The notes below the pieces were generated by a model, which ran no database searches, had not been told where the DNA came from, and worked only from the letters and a program-made list of their open reading frames with translations. From NCBI GenBank assembly GCA_963930655.1, contig OZ005615.1:10806001-10870000 (forward strand): a DNA stretch of 64,000 nt, given 5' to 3'. The position numbers were made by a program, and so were the translations under genes. Positions 46,579 to 57,126 of this stretch are shown piece after piece. Origin of the DNA: Myrica gale. Lineage: Eukaryota > Streptophyta > Magnoliopsida > Fagales > Myricaceae. How positions within the stretch are numbered: position 1 is the stretch's first letter; the number at the start of each line of letters is the position of its first letter.

Positions 46579-47989
46579 GTAGCTGCAGAAGGTTCCTCTT
46601 GGTTTTGGCAAGGTTTTGCTGCCACCTCGGAAATTTAGTCAAAGTTGGTACCTATTTTTTAGTCCAGATTGGTAGAAAAATTAATATTTAGACTTGACTC
46701 ATGGGTGCCCAATATGCCTCAATATTTAGCTATTTTGAATCTGACTTGTCAATTTTATGATTATTACTCTAAAGTGCATCAACTTATTGATTGAGATTGT
46801 GCTGGAAACATAAACTTATTCACTGTCTGTTTGCACCTAAATGTGCTAGAGAGATTTTAAATATACCACTCACTGATACAAATGAGGATGATTCTCTCTC
46901 TTGGACTATGGACCCCACGGGTAAATTTTCAGTAAAATCTGCCTATACACTTGATCAGGCTAGTCATTTCCAATGTAGACTCGGTTGGGAGGCTAAATGT
47001 TGGAAAAAAACTTTGGGCTGGGAAGTTTCAGCATCGCTTTTAAATTAATGTTGTGGAAATTAGCACAGAATGCTCTTCCTCTTAGGGGGAAAATGGCTGC
47101 TTTTATGACTTCTGTTGATGAGGAATTTGCTGCATGTCAAATTTGTTTCAATGAGTTTGAAACAACTGAGCATCTGTTTCTTCAATGCGCTTTAGCCCAA
47201 ATAATTTGGAGGCAAAGCCCGTGGCCAATTCATAGTAGTGCTCTTTGTAATGTTAATATAACCCAATGGATTCATATGATATGCTATTCTCAAAAAGAAT
47301 TGTGTTTTGATAAATGTTTGGAAAGACATTTTTTATGGACTCGATTTGGATGTGTAATATTTCTGTCCATCAAGGGCTCATTCTTGATCCTTTGGATGTT
47401 TTGTTAGTCATTCAAAGAAGATTTCGAGAACATTCCAACGCCTGGAAAGTTAAAGATGAGGAGCTTCGTGTTACATGGATTCCCCCTGCATCTCCAACTG
47501 TTAAAATCAACTTTGATGTGGCTTGTAGAACAAGTTTTTCTGTCAATGCTATTGCCTGCAGAAATCATGAAAGTGAGATCCTCCAAGTAAGGACTGCTGT
47601 TGTACCAATTGATCAACCATTACGGGGTGAAATCAAGACTGCACTTATGGCATGCATAATGACAGATGAAAGCTCGTGGCAATCAGTGGAGTTGGAGGGT
47701 GATTCTTTGAATGCATATACAACGATCACTCATAGTGGCAGGGATATGGAGGGCTATCTAGTTACAGAATGTAGGGATTGCCATGATTTCTTAGCCCTTC
47801 ATCACAATTGGAAACTATCTTGGATTTTCAGAATCGTCTTGCTCACAAGATTGCTAAATGGGCGGTTCGGACTCCGTCTGGGTCATGTAGATATTGATGA
47901 TATTCCGCCTGCTATTTTGAGTTGTGACTGGTTGTATAAATCCCCTTAAAGTGTATGGGTGGGGGTGCGTTTTCTTTTGCTTAGAAAAA
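46579..47989 (+). mobile_element. 5'-truncated L1-type LINE with 17-bp TSD
   Basis: The direct repeat AAAAGTTCATAAGTAGT (46562-46578 and 47990-48006) flanks a plus-strand insert ending in an A-rich tail. The insert carries the C-terminal part of ORF2. First comes the zinc-binding region of plant LINE reverse transcriptases (DPTGKFSVKSAYTL, then MLWKLAQNALPLRGKM and CQICFNEFETTEHLFLQC). Then comes an RNase H domain (VKINFDVACRTSFS, LEGDSLNAY). The reading frame shifts at about 47040 and about 47400, so no single frame spans it. The 5' end and the polymerase core are missing, as usual for incomplete reverse transcription. Confidence 0.9.
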
Positions 47990-48157
47990 AAAAGTTCATA
48001 AGTAGTAAGTAGCAGTACGGTTCAAACTCATGTTTTTCTAATACTGTTTGTACAGATTTTTCCAAAGAAAAAGTTCATAAGTAGCAGAACGATTCCAACT
48101 TATGCTTTTATCTTTTAATACTGTTCGCCCAGATTTGTCCCAAGAAAAAGTTCATTT

Positions 48158-48437
48158 TTCCAACAGCAGAGTTTCTCCCTTAGGTACTAAAAAACAAAAC
48201 AAATTGTGTATTGCATGAGCTAAACATATTATTAAATACTGATGTGTTTAAAGCTGCAAAAGTAAATCTGGAAGAACAAAGTTTATGGGGCCGTGCAAGC
48301 TATAAACTTGTAAAAGTACGCATTGAAATCCATAGTTTTAGGCAAATGATGGTTCCATTGCATATATAGATTTAAAATTGACACCAAAAACTGGAAACAA
48401 GGCAGCATGCGTTGAGGAAATCCTAATGTATATGTTT
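48158..48437. other. Spacer
   Basis: Short AT-rich stretch, probably the 3' UTR of the minus-strand dsRNA-binding protein gene. Confidence 0.4.
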
Positions 48438-49941
48438 TCAGTCCCCCTTTGAAGAAAAACCAACGTGCTTCAAGTACCACAAGGCCCCTTCAGCTGCGTG
48501 CTCTGCCGCTGCTTTCTTTTTCGCTTGGGGAGCACCATAGCACTCCAAAACCTTTGTTGAGGCTTCTTCTATCTCAACATTAACCTTGAAGCTAAACCTG
48601 TTTAGAACCATCAAACAGTCACTAACAATGCACCAACCATGAAGGTAATAAATCATTAGGTACCATCTTTGCTATTTCTTCTGTTTATAGTCCCAGTGAA
48701 AGTTCCATACATGAGCAGTAACTTGAATTGCATATATCTCAAACTTTCCCAGAAAAAAAAAACAGTATGTTTCACACACTGCTTTCAGTCATTTCCTGGC
48801 CCTAGCCCGTGTACGCTCATGTTCCAACTACATATCTTTCTTGCTAGATCAATCGGAGACTTCTGTGTTCGAGTAATATATATTGGACATACATTTTTGT
48901 ATGGCTTGCGCCTTCCTCTTTGAAGCATTCAAACAAAGGGGCTTTCCAACAATTTGCAGCACAGATTTCGTATAGCTGTGATTTCGCCGATCCCTTCTTC
49001 GGAGCACCTACATTGATAGAGAAAATGCTTAACGAATTCAAACCCAATATGCCAAAAGTGGTGTTTCTGGAGACAGCTTCCAGGGAATTTCATTGTTCTA
49101 AAGACCAACTGTACACGGATACAAGTTACATGGAGAGCTTAAGCTCCAGTCCATGTGTGTTTCGATAATTAGATTGCCTGGGTTTCTTCCCAAACCAACT
49201 TTAGAAAGAAATCTAGAGGCCTCGAACTTGCACAAGCACTCGGGAGGTATCGAAATTACTACACAATAAACCCAGTATGGAATAATATACAATTTTTTTC
49301 TTTCTAATATTGCCATTAAATTCTGAGTTCTTATTTTTCAACTTCTCACAAATTTGACAGGGAATGAGAAAAGAAACCGGCGTCGTTAGTACCCTCAACA
49401 CTAACTACATTTGTGGCCCGGTAGCCTTAGCTCTTTAATCTCGTTTTAGAAAGAACATCATCAACTTGGACTTACTTTATATCCTCAAGAAGACAGGCCC
49501 TGTCGTTTCCCGTTACTCTGCTGTCATAAATCATTGTCTTAAGGAAATCACATGCAAATTCACGGTTAAAACAAGCCCAGAAAACAACGCCATCGAACGT
49601 TGCACTGGATTTCTTGTTCGCCTAAACAGTGATCTGGTCCAGATCTGTACCTTCATCTGTAGAGGCATTCTGGAGGGCTAGGTTCCCCCCGACCTTAGTC
49701 ACTCCGTTGAAGGAAAGTTCTCTGCCCTCTTTGGAGCTTGGCTTCGTAATCTCCTGATGCCCCGGTTTCGGGTCTCTTGAACCCAACCTGGAAAACCACA
49801 CACCATACCAGCAGATAAAAAAGAACAAAAAATTAAAAAAAAAATCGAACAAATCAATTGCAAACGGCCAGCTAGGGGGAGGGGGAGATGGAGAGAGGTT
49901 GGTGTTTCCATCTACCTGGGACTGGCAATTGGGGTTGGCAT
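48438..49941 (-). CDS. Small dsRNA-binding protein, RTL1-like, without an RNase III domain
   Basis: Four exons on the minus strand, 49941-49916, 49787-49651, 49007-48893 and 48597-48438, have GT-AG borders and matching phases and give 145 residues. The C-terminal half is one complete dsRNA-binding domain: SAKSQLYEICAANCWKAPLF (helix 1), the strand block FSFKVNVEIEE, and the terminal helix with APQAKKKAAAEHAAEGALWY, including the KKxAAxxAA core. The N-terminal half is polar and unrecognised. An in-frame stop just upstream of the ATG at 49941 supports that start. Between AHA9 and the kinase, Arabidopsis has RTL1, an RNase III-like gene that as I recall affects small-RNA production. Here no RNase III signature was found in the introns or upstream, so this protein may only bind RNA. 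The dsRBD exons are firm. The first two exons are a model. Confidence 0.75.
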
Positions 49942-51229
49942 GTGAATCTATTGGGAGATTTGGGAAGGCGTATGAGATTACCAATGAAATTTTCTGGGTT
50001 TGAGGAATTATTTCCATCTAGCTCGTTCTTACTCTTTCTTCTCCACACGAGGAAGGAGGAGCTATGAGGTCCAATGCTTCTAAAGTATTTCTTTGCACTT
50101 GTGCATACCCTGATGACAAGTGTCTGATGCACAGAGGGGGGGGGGGGGGGGGTTAGAACTATTTCGCGCAACAAACCACAGAAACGCTCCATGAACTGAA
50201 GGATATTTGCCCAAACTCACAATTAATGTATAAAATCACAAGATCACCTTGAGATGGGGGGATTTCTTTGCAAATATATCTGGTAAACCTGCAACTTCTG
50301 GTCGTCCACAGCCTTGTTACATTTCAAACTCGACCTTTTCGGTGGGATGTGGGATTGGTCTTAATGTTTTTATCTGCAAAGTCTGTGCTTATCTTTTATG
50401 GTACGAATATCATGTTGGCTGTTTAAATAGAAGTCCGTACCTGATGAAATATTGTACATCATTGAACAATTCAGATGATTATTTATATACTGTTTCAATT
50501 TTGTTCTGCAAATTTTCAAATTAAGGTTTGTGTAAGTGGACAATTAGTCCTGATATTATACGTTTTAATCATATCTCTTAGCTATTATTAATTATTTTCC
50601 ATTATTAGCATTGAGATAATTATTTTAATTAGTATAAGTATTAATTTGCCCTCATAAAACCCTCACTGCCGAAATACTATTATGGAGATAGACTTGTCAT
50701 TTTGTGCACTAAAAAATCATTTTCCGTTCAAATTAACTTAAAATTTTAAGATATGATACAAAATGTTTGAAATCAATACTCATTTGCAATGTGACAAATA
50801 AGACCCCATAATTAAAAGGTGCAAAGTGTATTTAATCCTATAATATATAACTACCTCACTTGGGGACATTTATCTTTCAAAACTAATCATATGTTTTATC
50901 ACTTTTCAAACATCCAAGAATTATGATTGCATTAAACTGTGTATATGATGAAAATTTAGAATGATTCTCCAAAGACCAAGTTATACAAACATCTCTCACA
51001 TTGCAGTGGAAGAATTATGTAAAATTTATCTAAACTTTACTTCTTAACAAACGAATAGCAAAAAAATTTCCTTCTACCATAATTTTGCTTCTGTCGTGAA
51101 TCTCAAGAAATAGTAATCTGCCATAGAATGATCATGGACAGGACGAACGGTATCCCAGGGTTGGAGTGATTTCCTAGAATGTGAGAATCTGCAGCATGAA
51201 AAGGGGTAGTGAAAAGGAACGTCTTGCAG
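49942..51229. other. Intergenic region
   Basis: It contains a 17-base G run (50136-50152) and AT-rich DNA. Short overlapping minus-strand frames at 49.9-50.2 kb belong to the 5' flank of the dsRNA-binding protein gene. No other gene is seen. Confidence 0.45.
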
Positions 51230-54200
51230 TCACTGGGAAGGTCCAGGGCAGAATGGCTTGGTAGGTTCTACAACTCTGAGTGACCCTCCAAGCTCAAGTG
51301 GGACAAGGGGGATGAGTGAGTGCAGGACATCTGTTATCAACGGCCTGTAACTCGGTTCTGGTTGCACACACAGTACAGCCACAGCAGCAACCTGTTCAAT
51401 GGTATTACATACAGCAACTTAGCAGCATATGGAAACGCAAAATGACTTAACCCAAATATATGCCTTTTATTCTATGAACCTGATATAGGTGATTTAGATC
51501 CATGGTGTCTTTTATTACAGGATCAACAATGGTTGGAAGCTTGGATCTATCGGTAAGCTGGGGCATGGCCTGGAAATCAATGAGGATCCAAAACATCAAG
51601 CAGCAAGAAGTCAAAAGTCAATCCTTTCCCAAAGTATACTACATAAAAGGCAACTTGGTGAGGTTTGAAAGAAGACTTACCCAGGTAGCAATAGATTGGC
51701 ATTGTGGGGGGGCAGCATTTTCCAATGGCTTGCTTCCCATAAGTAGTTCTAGAAGGACAACTCCAAAAGCATATACATCGCTTTTATCTGTTAATTTACC
51801 TGCAGAATATAATCTCACAATTTTATATGGAACAGAACCCTCTCCTAAGCATTTAGGCTGATATAAGGAACAATATAAGACAGCAAACTATTTTCTTGCT
51901 ACCCCAGAAGATTGATGTCTTGTTGATTGCACTTAAATGAAAAAAGAAAATATAATTCATCCTCTTTTGTCCTTAAATTGGGATGCCATTATAGGTCCCT
52001 CACATTTCCATAGAACTTGTATCCTGGAAGTACTACAACATTGTAGGTCATTCAAAAGAAATGCTCATTAATACACAATTTGAAAGTCATATACAGTCCT
52101 CCATACCATCCAGATCGTACTCCGGAGCTACATGACCCAAAGTTCCTGAAAGCGTAATGTTCTTGTTCTCAGTGCCAGAAGTAACAGCAAGGCCAAAATC
52201 AGACAACTGATACAAGAAAACTCATTAAAAGAGAAGGCATCCATCAAACACCACAAAGAATAGGCTTAAAAAAAACACCACAAAGAATATAAGCATTATT
52301 CATGTCAACTTCGAATGGTTCACATATTGATCTTACCTTCGCATTTAAATTAGAATCCAGAAGAATGTTACAAGATCTTATGTCTCTGTGAACCACAGGA
52401 GGATCGGACTGCTCATGAAGATATTCTAATCCTCTTAACACCATTAAAAATAATACCAACCATGTTAATGTAAATGGAGAGAGAACTTATAAAAGCATAA
52501 TTAGCACAGTGGACTTACCTAGCAACATCAACGGCTATTTTCATCCGAAGATGCCACGTCAAAGCTGAACCCTTAGAAGGTCCTATACAGTTGACCGAAA
52601 TAAGAACAATATACAAAGACCTATAAAATGTTTTTTTTAGAAATCATCTTGTGAGAGAGAAAAATAATACCATGCAGTTGAGCTTCCAAAGAATCTTTCT
52701 CCATCATTTCATAAACAAGAAACCTCAATTCGCCATAAATGCAGTAACCCAACAGTTTAACAATATTCTGATGCCGGATTTTACTCAACCAATATACCTC
52801 ATTCTGCAATTCCGTAATATCAATTTAGAGAAAAGCACTGAAGGAGAAATTTAACTCTTAAGAAATGATATCCAGGTCAATCTGATACAGATCATTACTT
52901 CAAATTCTACTTCCGCTTCTAGTCTGCAACCATCAATTCTCTTAACTGCTGCAAGGAACTTTTCATCAAAACAAGCTTTGTAGATACGTCCAGAACCACC
53001 CTCAACCAAAATATTACTTTCATGGAAATTGTTCGTTGCAGCTTCTAATGATTGATAATCAAATATAGCAACTGAGCTCTTCTTATTGATCATCCTCAGC
53101 GAATTAAATCCGACCATAATTGGGATCAACGGGATCCCTTTTGCAGCCTCTTCAGATCACATTACAAAAAGACAACGCAATCGAATGAAATGTGAATATC
53201 TCAAAGAAAAAACAAGAAATAGAAAATAAACGAAATGCAAATTTCATTGAATAGAAGATACCCAAGTTCTTCTGGCTTTTCTCTTTGGGGTTCTTCATGT
53301 TCTTCCATCTACAAATCCAAAGACATAACAAAGAGACCAAAATTCCACCAAGGAGAATGGAAGCAACAATGAGTGCTATAAGAATTCTCTTGTTCAGATC
53401 TTGGTGGTGCACTACTGTAACCTCCGGAATTCCTGCTTTAACATAAGAAAACTATAACGAAAATGCTGATTTGGAAATAAAATAAGGACGAGAGCAATAA
53501 CCATCACATAGCATATCAAGAAGTGCATATCCTCTGAACTCTTATATATAAACCACAGAGATTATGGCATAGGAAAAGGAAGCCAGTTATGATATCTAAC
53601 TCCAACCAATTGTTTTCGATCATTAAAATAAGTCTTGAAAAGTGGAGAAAATCATTTGTCAGCTGTAGTATGTTTCCGTTTGGTTCCTGAGGAAACCGTG
53701 TAATTAGCATTCTTATAGTCGTCGTTCTGATACTTGAATGAAAAACTCAAACTCATCGCAACCGAGCAACAAACTCGTATCAAGCACAAGTATACATCAG
53801 AGTGAAAATCAGGGGAATCAAGCAACAAACAGCCCGAATTTTTCAAAAAATAAAATAAAATGATTTACTTCCGATACGTTTTCGCAGCAACCAAGCAGGG
53901 CGGTGAGTAAAAAGAAAAAAAAAAGATCAAAATCCCCTAGAAGAGATATGAATTCACTGAATTTGTTTGTTTCTTTGGGATGTTCAAACAATCCAGAATG
54001 ATTCACAATATAAACTCCTTCGTTTTAGTGTCTTATTAGAAACGAAAAAACATCTACTTTAATTGAAGTTGCAATGCGTTATGCTTTTTGAACTAATGCA
54101 AAACCTTTAACCCATAAACGCTAAAACGGACAGACTGTAGAAGTCCACGATGTGGAACAAAGACCGTAAACACAGGAAATAAGCAGACTAGAATCATCAG

Positions 54201-54401
54201 TATTCTAACTCTCAGCACTGTTGAAGTACCTGGAGATTCGGCTTCCATTTCGAGAGAAAATTGAGAAATGGGTTCTCTCTCAGCAACAAAAACCGGTTCA
54301 GAAATGGATGATACAGTGGGCTGTGATCCGGCATTAACCACCGCTGAAAATGGAGCGGTGCTTAATACCCACATAGGCAGAAGAAGACCAAGAAGATTCA
54401 T
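51230..54401 (-). CDS. Receptor-like protein kinase, At1g80640-like
   Basis: Ten exons on the minus strand: 54401-54230, 53432-53262, 53149-52899, 52803-52671, 52582-52519, 52433-52337, 52206-52107, 51799-51681, 51569-51480 and 51391-51230. They join in frame to 452 residues. A signal peptide (about 1-24) and a short ectodomain precede one membrane span (about 74-98), then a Ser/Thr kinase domain. Seen are [19 protein letters not shown], the Gly loop [10 protein letters not shown], the VAIK-type Lys at 184, HRD at 279-281, DFG at 299-301, APE at 323-325 and [14 protein letters not shown]. The sequence matches the kinase at the same place in Arabidopsis as I remember it. Two catalytic positions differ from consensus: Val163 where ILGEGG is usual, and Arg283 where HRDxK has Lys. 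The ligand and pathway are unknown. Adjacent to the dsRNA-binding protein gene, same strand. Confidence 0.92.
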
Positions 54402-54711
54402 GCTTACTTTTTCTGTAAGAAGAGAGACAAAGAATGCGTGTGGGAGAGGCTGTGAACTATAGGACTTCGGAGGAACTTGTTACGCTGTATTTTCTTTTTC
54501 TTTTTCTTTTTGTGTGTGGTTAAACTTCTTTCAGCTGTCTTGAGTTTGAATCTATCTTTCGTTATCCGCTGGCAGAAGAGGACAAGAGAAGTGTTGCAGG
54601 GAAACCAAGAAATCGCTTTTTAATGGAGGAAGGATTCCAGGAGGGAATTATCTCATGTCAATGATGTCATAACGTCTCATTAATATATTACAACACATTA
54701 ATAAATTTATA
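54402..54711. other. Promoter side of the kinase gene
   Basis: CT-rich just upstream of the kinase start. No separate gene is seen. Confidence 0.4.
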
Positions 54712-55184
54712 GGCTAAAGTAATAGTTATTATTTATATTTAAACAAAAATTAAATAATTTCCTTAATTTTTAATTTAATAATTTGAGACTTATAACCTTT
54801 ATAACCTATCAATCTTAGCCGGTCTAAATAGACATTAAGTTTGACAGAAAATCATGCAAAATAATAAGAATGACCAAAATGTCCTTCTAAAGCTAAAATT
54901 TTAAAAAATAATATAAATTTAAGAAATAAATTAAAAATAAATAACTTATTAAAATAATATTTCAATAGTTTTATTTTAAAAATATTAATTTTTTAAAAAA
55001 TATCATTTTTTATTTTTGATGAAATTTTTTTTAATATTTTTAATAATTTTATTTTGGAAGACATTTTGATCAATTTTTTATGTTTTTCAGTCTAATTTAG
55101 ACGAAGACGAAGATGGATAGGTTTTGAAAGTTACAAAACTATTTGATTTTTAATCAAATACAAAAGGTTAACTATGACTTTACC
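54712..55184. mobile_element. AT-rich MITE-like inverted repeat
   Basis: The left end GGCTAAAGTAATAGTTA and the inverted right end GGTAAAGTCATAGTTA match. The similarity continues inwards in a diverged form (ACCTATCAATCTTAGCC against ACCTATCCATCTTCGTC; GACCAAAATGTCCTTCT against GATCAAAATGTCTTCCA). Non-coding. No clear target duplication. Confidence 0.5.
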
Positions 55185-56111
55185 TCTAAATTTATTTAAT
55201 AATTTATATTCAATATTAAAAAATTAAATAAATTTATTAACGTGTTGTCTTAATATAAACTAGTAGATAAATCCAGTAATAAATAAGTGCAGATCAAATA
55301 AGTAATTCTCTAGGAGAATCTTTATCTTTTTTTATGTGATCCGTATCCATATACCCGGTGGTGGGCCCACCACCATTTATTACCACATGGTGGGCCCAAA
55401 CGGGACATGAATCATGTGCCATTTACCAAAGGATCTAACATTTTAAAAAGTACACAAGTTTTGGGCGACTGGGACGTGGGTGGTGTGCAGTGAAGAGAAG
55501 TGTACTGCAGCGGAGTCCATGGCGCATTCTCAAAGTACAAATCCAACCAAAAAAAAAGCGGAAAAAGGGAAGAAAATAATAGGAGCCACTAATAAATTGG
55601 ATTCCGCGCAGCAGAAAACTTGGGTCAATTTTGTAGTTTTCTGATATAATTTTGTAAAATTGTCGAATTAAAACAACAAGACCAATTCATTTGGAGGGCA
55701 TAAATGTGCCACGTACCTAATGTTAGTGTCTAGGGCCTCTAGGCCTAACTGGATTTAATCGAAAAGGACAAAAATGCCTTTCAGTTCCACGGGGATCGAC
55801 GCTGGACCGGAGAATTGGGGCTCTTTGACTTTTTTAAGTGCACTCTTTGTTCATATTGCATCAGATTAAAGCCCAAAGAGCGAAATGGTATCCCCTGGCT
55901 TCAAAAGTCCCCCATTGACCCGACCCGTTCACATCTGGCTAAAATGGGCTTCGTTGCGTAACAGGCTTTTGTTGTTTTTTTATGTTGTTTTAACCCTTTT
56001 TTAGGCTTAATAGCTATCTATCATAAAGTGGCTTTTCTCCTTATATTAAAAAAAAAATCTAAAAATTTGCCATTATATCAATACTTTTATTGGTGTAGTG
56101 CTTATTATATC
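55185..56111. other. Intergenic spacer
   Basis: Mixed AT-rich sequence. No gene, RNA or repeat boundary is recognised. Confidence 0.4.
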
Positions 56112-56396
56112 CTACTTTTTATCTCTATGACATATCATCATAAGCGATACATGCTGATATTGTAAATAATCCAACAAACCTTTGAACTGAGCGCCATATA
56201 TCCTCATGTACGGTTTGCTGGTTTCCTTCTTGATGATCATCTGGGGTGACTGGATAATGGGATGGTACCCCAGCTGTGTAAGTGCATGTTTACAAGGAAG
56301 GTGAGCACAAAGAGCAAAGCTAACAAACAAGCAAATATAGGAAATCCAATGGATCTTAAATTTCTGATAATTTATAACCAAACAAATAGGACTAGC
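56112..56396 (-). pseudogene. Decayed duplicate of the small secreted-protein gene
   Basis: It aligns base by base with the gene at 56860-57036 (shared CTCTTTGTG, CACCTTTCTTG or variant, CCGGTCACCCCAGA or variant, GATGGCGCTC or variant) but has small insertions and a premature stop in the frame that matters. Its 5' end is cut by a solo LTR. The open frame seen across it is a different, shifted frame and is probably meaningless. Confidence 0.7.
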
Positions 56397-56759
56397 TGTT
56401 GGGGTCCACACCCATAAGAGATAGACTTAGAATAGAAGTAGACTTATAGTGGAAGTCTACTTGCTCCCTACTTCTAATTTATCTAGGATTCTCTTAGGGT
56501 TTTCTCTTTGTATTCTTCCCTATAAATAAGAGGCTTATGTTATAGGAGAAGAGGCACGTGAGCACGTCAGAGCGTGTGCATTGGGCAGAGAGAGAGGAAG
56601 AGAAAGAGGGTGGTGTGACTATTGTATTGGGGCGGGCAGAGTAATTTTCTTAGGCTTTCTTAATAAAATTGCTCTGGGGTGGACGTAGGCCGGATTGGGG
56701 CCGAACCACGTAAATCTGATGTTCCTTTCCTTTGAATTTTCGTGACGCTTTTCCCAGCA
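56397..56759. mobile_element. Solo LTR (copia-like), TSD CTAGC
   Basis: TGTTGGGGTCC to TTCCCAGCA, 363 bp, flanked by the direct 5-bp duplication CTAGC (56392-56396 and 56760-56764). It contains a TATA-like CCTATAAATAAGAGG and, before the 3' end, GCCGAACCACGTAAATC, a motif common near the end of plant copia LTRs. No internal region remains, so it arose by LTR-LTR recombination. Confidence 0.9.
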
Positions 56760-56859
56760 CTAGCTAGTATGAAAAATATGATAAATGACTTTCACTCAAG
56801 ATTACGGGATGCTGCATGCTATAATACGATAGTTATCGAATGTTACATTAGAGGTTAAG

Positions 56860-57036
56860 CTATGTCGACCGACCTTCCAACCGAGCGCCATCCTCATGCA
56901 CAGTTTGCTTTTCGCCTTGATGATGATGGTCTGGGGTGACCGGATAATGGCGTGATAATTTATCAGCTGCGTATGCAAGAAAGGTGAACACAAAGAGAAT
57001 AGCTAAAAAATAAGCACTTACGAGAGTCTTGGTCAT
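56860..57036 (-). CDS. Small secreted protein, 58 residues, unknown family
   Basis: The ATG at 57036 opens a 58-codon single exon. The first 25 or so residues form a clear signal peptide (VSAYFLAILFVFTFLAYAA). The mature part is short, hydrophilic and His-rich (RHYPVTPDHHHQGEKQ) and ends in a charged stretch (EDGARLEGRS). There is no cysteine, so it is not a defensin or RALF type. Short size, secretion and a Pro-containing tail suit a peptide-hormone precursor, but I recognise no CLE, IDA, CEP or PSY motif. A TATA box lies about 80 bases upstream and a decayed second copy is next to it, both signs that this is a real gene. Function unknown. Confidence 0.6.
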   Translation of the reverse strand: MTKTLVSAYFLAILFVFTFLAYAADKLSRHYPVTPDHHHQGEKQTVHEDGARLEGRST

Positions 57037-57117
57037 AGTTTCCAATTACATGAGTAGAAAAGAGAGGTATGAATTTTAATTGGTACGTAGATATTGCTGT
57101 TGGCGTTCGGGGCTAGC

Positions 57118-57125
57118 TATTTATA
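57118..57125 (-). promoter_or_regulatory. TATA box of the small secreted-protein gene
   Basis: TATAAATA on the minus strand (context GCTATAAATAGC), about 80 bases before the ATG at 57036. Confidence 0.65.
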
Positions 57126-57126
57126 G

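Larger units (their letters stand above)
45461..48157. repeat. Three-copy tandem repeat (about 75 bp) split by an hAT and a LINE
   Basis: Unit 1 is GTAGCAGTACGATTCAAAC (45463-45481), continued after the hAT element as TCATGCTTTTTATCAATTAA and on to GTTCATAAGTAG (46577). Units 2 and 3, after the LINE, are about 48008-48083 (GTAGCAGTACGGTTCAAAC) and about 48083-48157 (GTAGCAGAACGATTCCAAC), each continuing with AATACTGTT, CAGATTTGTCC or a variant, and AAAAGTTCAT. So an old tandem array was interrupted twice. Confidence 0.85.

Noticed and set aside
49622..50017. Minus-strand open frame of 131 codons as a separate gene
   Set aside because: It spans a well-formed intron (49788-49915) of the dsRNA-binding protein gene. 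Only its downstream half is exon 2 of that gene.
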